From NCBI RefSeq assembly GCF_900549175.1, contig NZ_URNN01000079.1:1-15857 (forward strand): a stretch of DNA of 15,857 nt. Reading direction: 5' to 3'. Made by a program: the position numbers and the translations under genes. The stretch is from an uncultured Prevotella sp. Its GTDB lineage: Bacteria > Bacteroidota > Bacteroidia > Bacteroidales > Bacteroidaceae. Positions 15,549 through 15,857 of this stretch are shown here, in pieces (position 1 is the first letter of the stretch; each line of letters starts with the position of its first letter). The notes beneath the pieces are model-generated. The model saw only the letters and a list, made by a program, of their open reading frames with translations. It searched no databases and was not told the origin of the DNA.

Positions 15549-15758
15549 CTAACTTATATCGCTGTTGTCTGCAATCTCACGCATTTCCTGTTGCAGAAGT
15601 CTTTTATCCTGTAGACATAACAGGTATTCTAATTCCCGATGATAGAACAGAAGATCTATGCGGAAGTCGCTGTTTCCAACTTGCAACCGATATTCTTCAT
15701 CAATATATATGAAGTTCTTTCCCAATTCAAGAATAAACTCTTCATATTTTGGGTTCAT
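15549..15758 (-). pseudogene. DUF1016 (YhcG-type) nuclease remnant with internal deletion
   Basis: The 69-residue frame reads FILELGKNFIYIDEEYRLQV and then DFRIDLLFYHREL, the start of the PDDEXK-like nuclease half of DUF1016/YhcG proteins. Instead of continuing to the expected acidic-Leu-Lys (ELK) catalytic strand it passes directly to YLLCLQDKRLLQQEMREIA, which resembles the extreme C-terminus of the same family. The N-terminal half and an internal block, by my estimate some 60-80 codons, are therefore missing. Full-length family members are about 330-380 residues. Such proteins are linked to DNA processing and defence. This copy should be inactive. Confidence 0.6.
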
Positions 15759-15856
15759 CCAGCATTTGAAGGGATAACCGTTTTTTCTGTCTCCAAATAC
15801 GCCTTTCTGTCAGAATAATTCCTAAAATTTAACATTTCTTTTTTCTCGAAATAGAA
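15755..15856 (-). CDS. Cut reading frame related to the left-end frame
   Basis: On the minus strand a frame is open from the window edge to a TGA at 15755-15757 (33 residues, FYFEKKEMLNFRNYSDRK... ending in IPSNAG). Its first part is nearly identical to residues 2-15 of the frame at 1-201, and then the two diverge. The stop overlaps the ATG of the nuclease remnant. The family is not recognised; it may be a truncated gene or decayed DNA. Confidence 0.3.
   Translation of the reverse strand, partial: FYFEKKEMLNFRNYSDRKAYLETEKTVIPSNAG
15815..15855. repeat. Right copy of window-end inverted repeat
   Basis: This is the reverse complement of 5-45 at 40 of 41 positions, with 33 contiguous identical bases at the outer side (15823-15855). 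Confidence 0.85.
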
Positions 15857-15857
15857 C

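Noticed and set aside
1..15857. Whole window as a transposon or circular element
   Set aside because: The end repeats are inverted, so the ends do not join as a circle; there is no transposase, integrase or replication gene, and most genes look like ordinary chromosomal genes.

Overview
The window reads as a chromosomal segment of a Bacteroidales bacterium (Prevotellaceae- or Muribaculaceae-like). The main evidence is several promoters of the Bacteroidetes type (TTTG, 19-20 nt, TAnnTTTG), A-rich start contexts without clear Shine-Dalgarno sequences, protein families typical of the order (a DUF5107-TPR protein, an AraC regulator beginning MKQKDGF, SGNH hydrolases with Sec signals), and short AT-rich tandem repeats between genes. 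Genus cannot be fixed from the sequence alone.

Layout. 1-201 is the 3' end of an unrecognised reading frame cut by the window edge. 233-1696 (+) is a HEAT-like/DUF1186-like hypothetical protein. 6484 down to 1796 is a minus-strand run: MATE exporter, two adjacent SGNH/GDSL hydrolases and an S41 peptidase, the last three with Sec signals. 6737-7377 (+) is a HigBA-type toxin-antitoxin pair. 12374 down to 7578 (-) carries a sugar-porter MFS transporter followed by a 1102-residue DUF5107-TPR protein, with a divergent AraC regulator at 12698-13585 (+); together they look like a small regulated carbohydrate locus without SusC/SusD or a recognised glycoside hydrolase. 13777-15456 (+) is a SulP anion transporter. 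15549-15856 (-) holds a broken DUF1016 (YhcG-type) nuclease remnant and another cut reading frame.

The most unusual content is repetitive DNA. A 53-nt-arm palindrome of GGAGTTAA-type units holds the -33 box of the AraC promoter. A similar element built of 7-nt units lies inside the DUF5107-TPR gene and is translated as the linker between its two domains, where unit gain or loss would shift the frame. A third AT-rich repeat separates the two minus-strand sugar-locus genes. All three convergent gene junctions hold long hairpins, and two of these belong to one repeat family. The window ends carry a 41-bp inverted repeat in the same reading frame. Four GTCA motifs spaced 20-22 bp apart cover the transporter promoter and are candidate AraC operators. 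No tRNA, rRNA, CRISPR array or transposase was seen.
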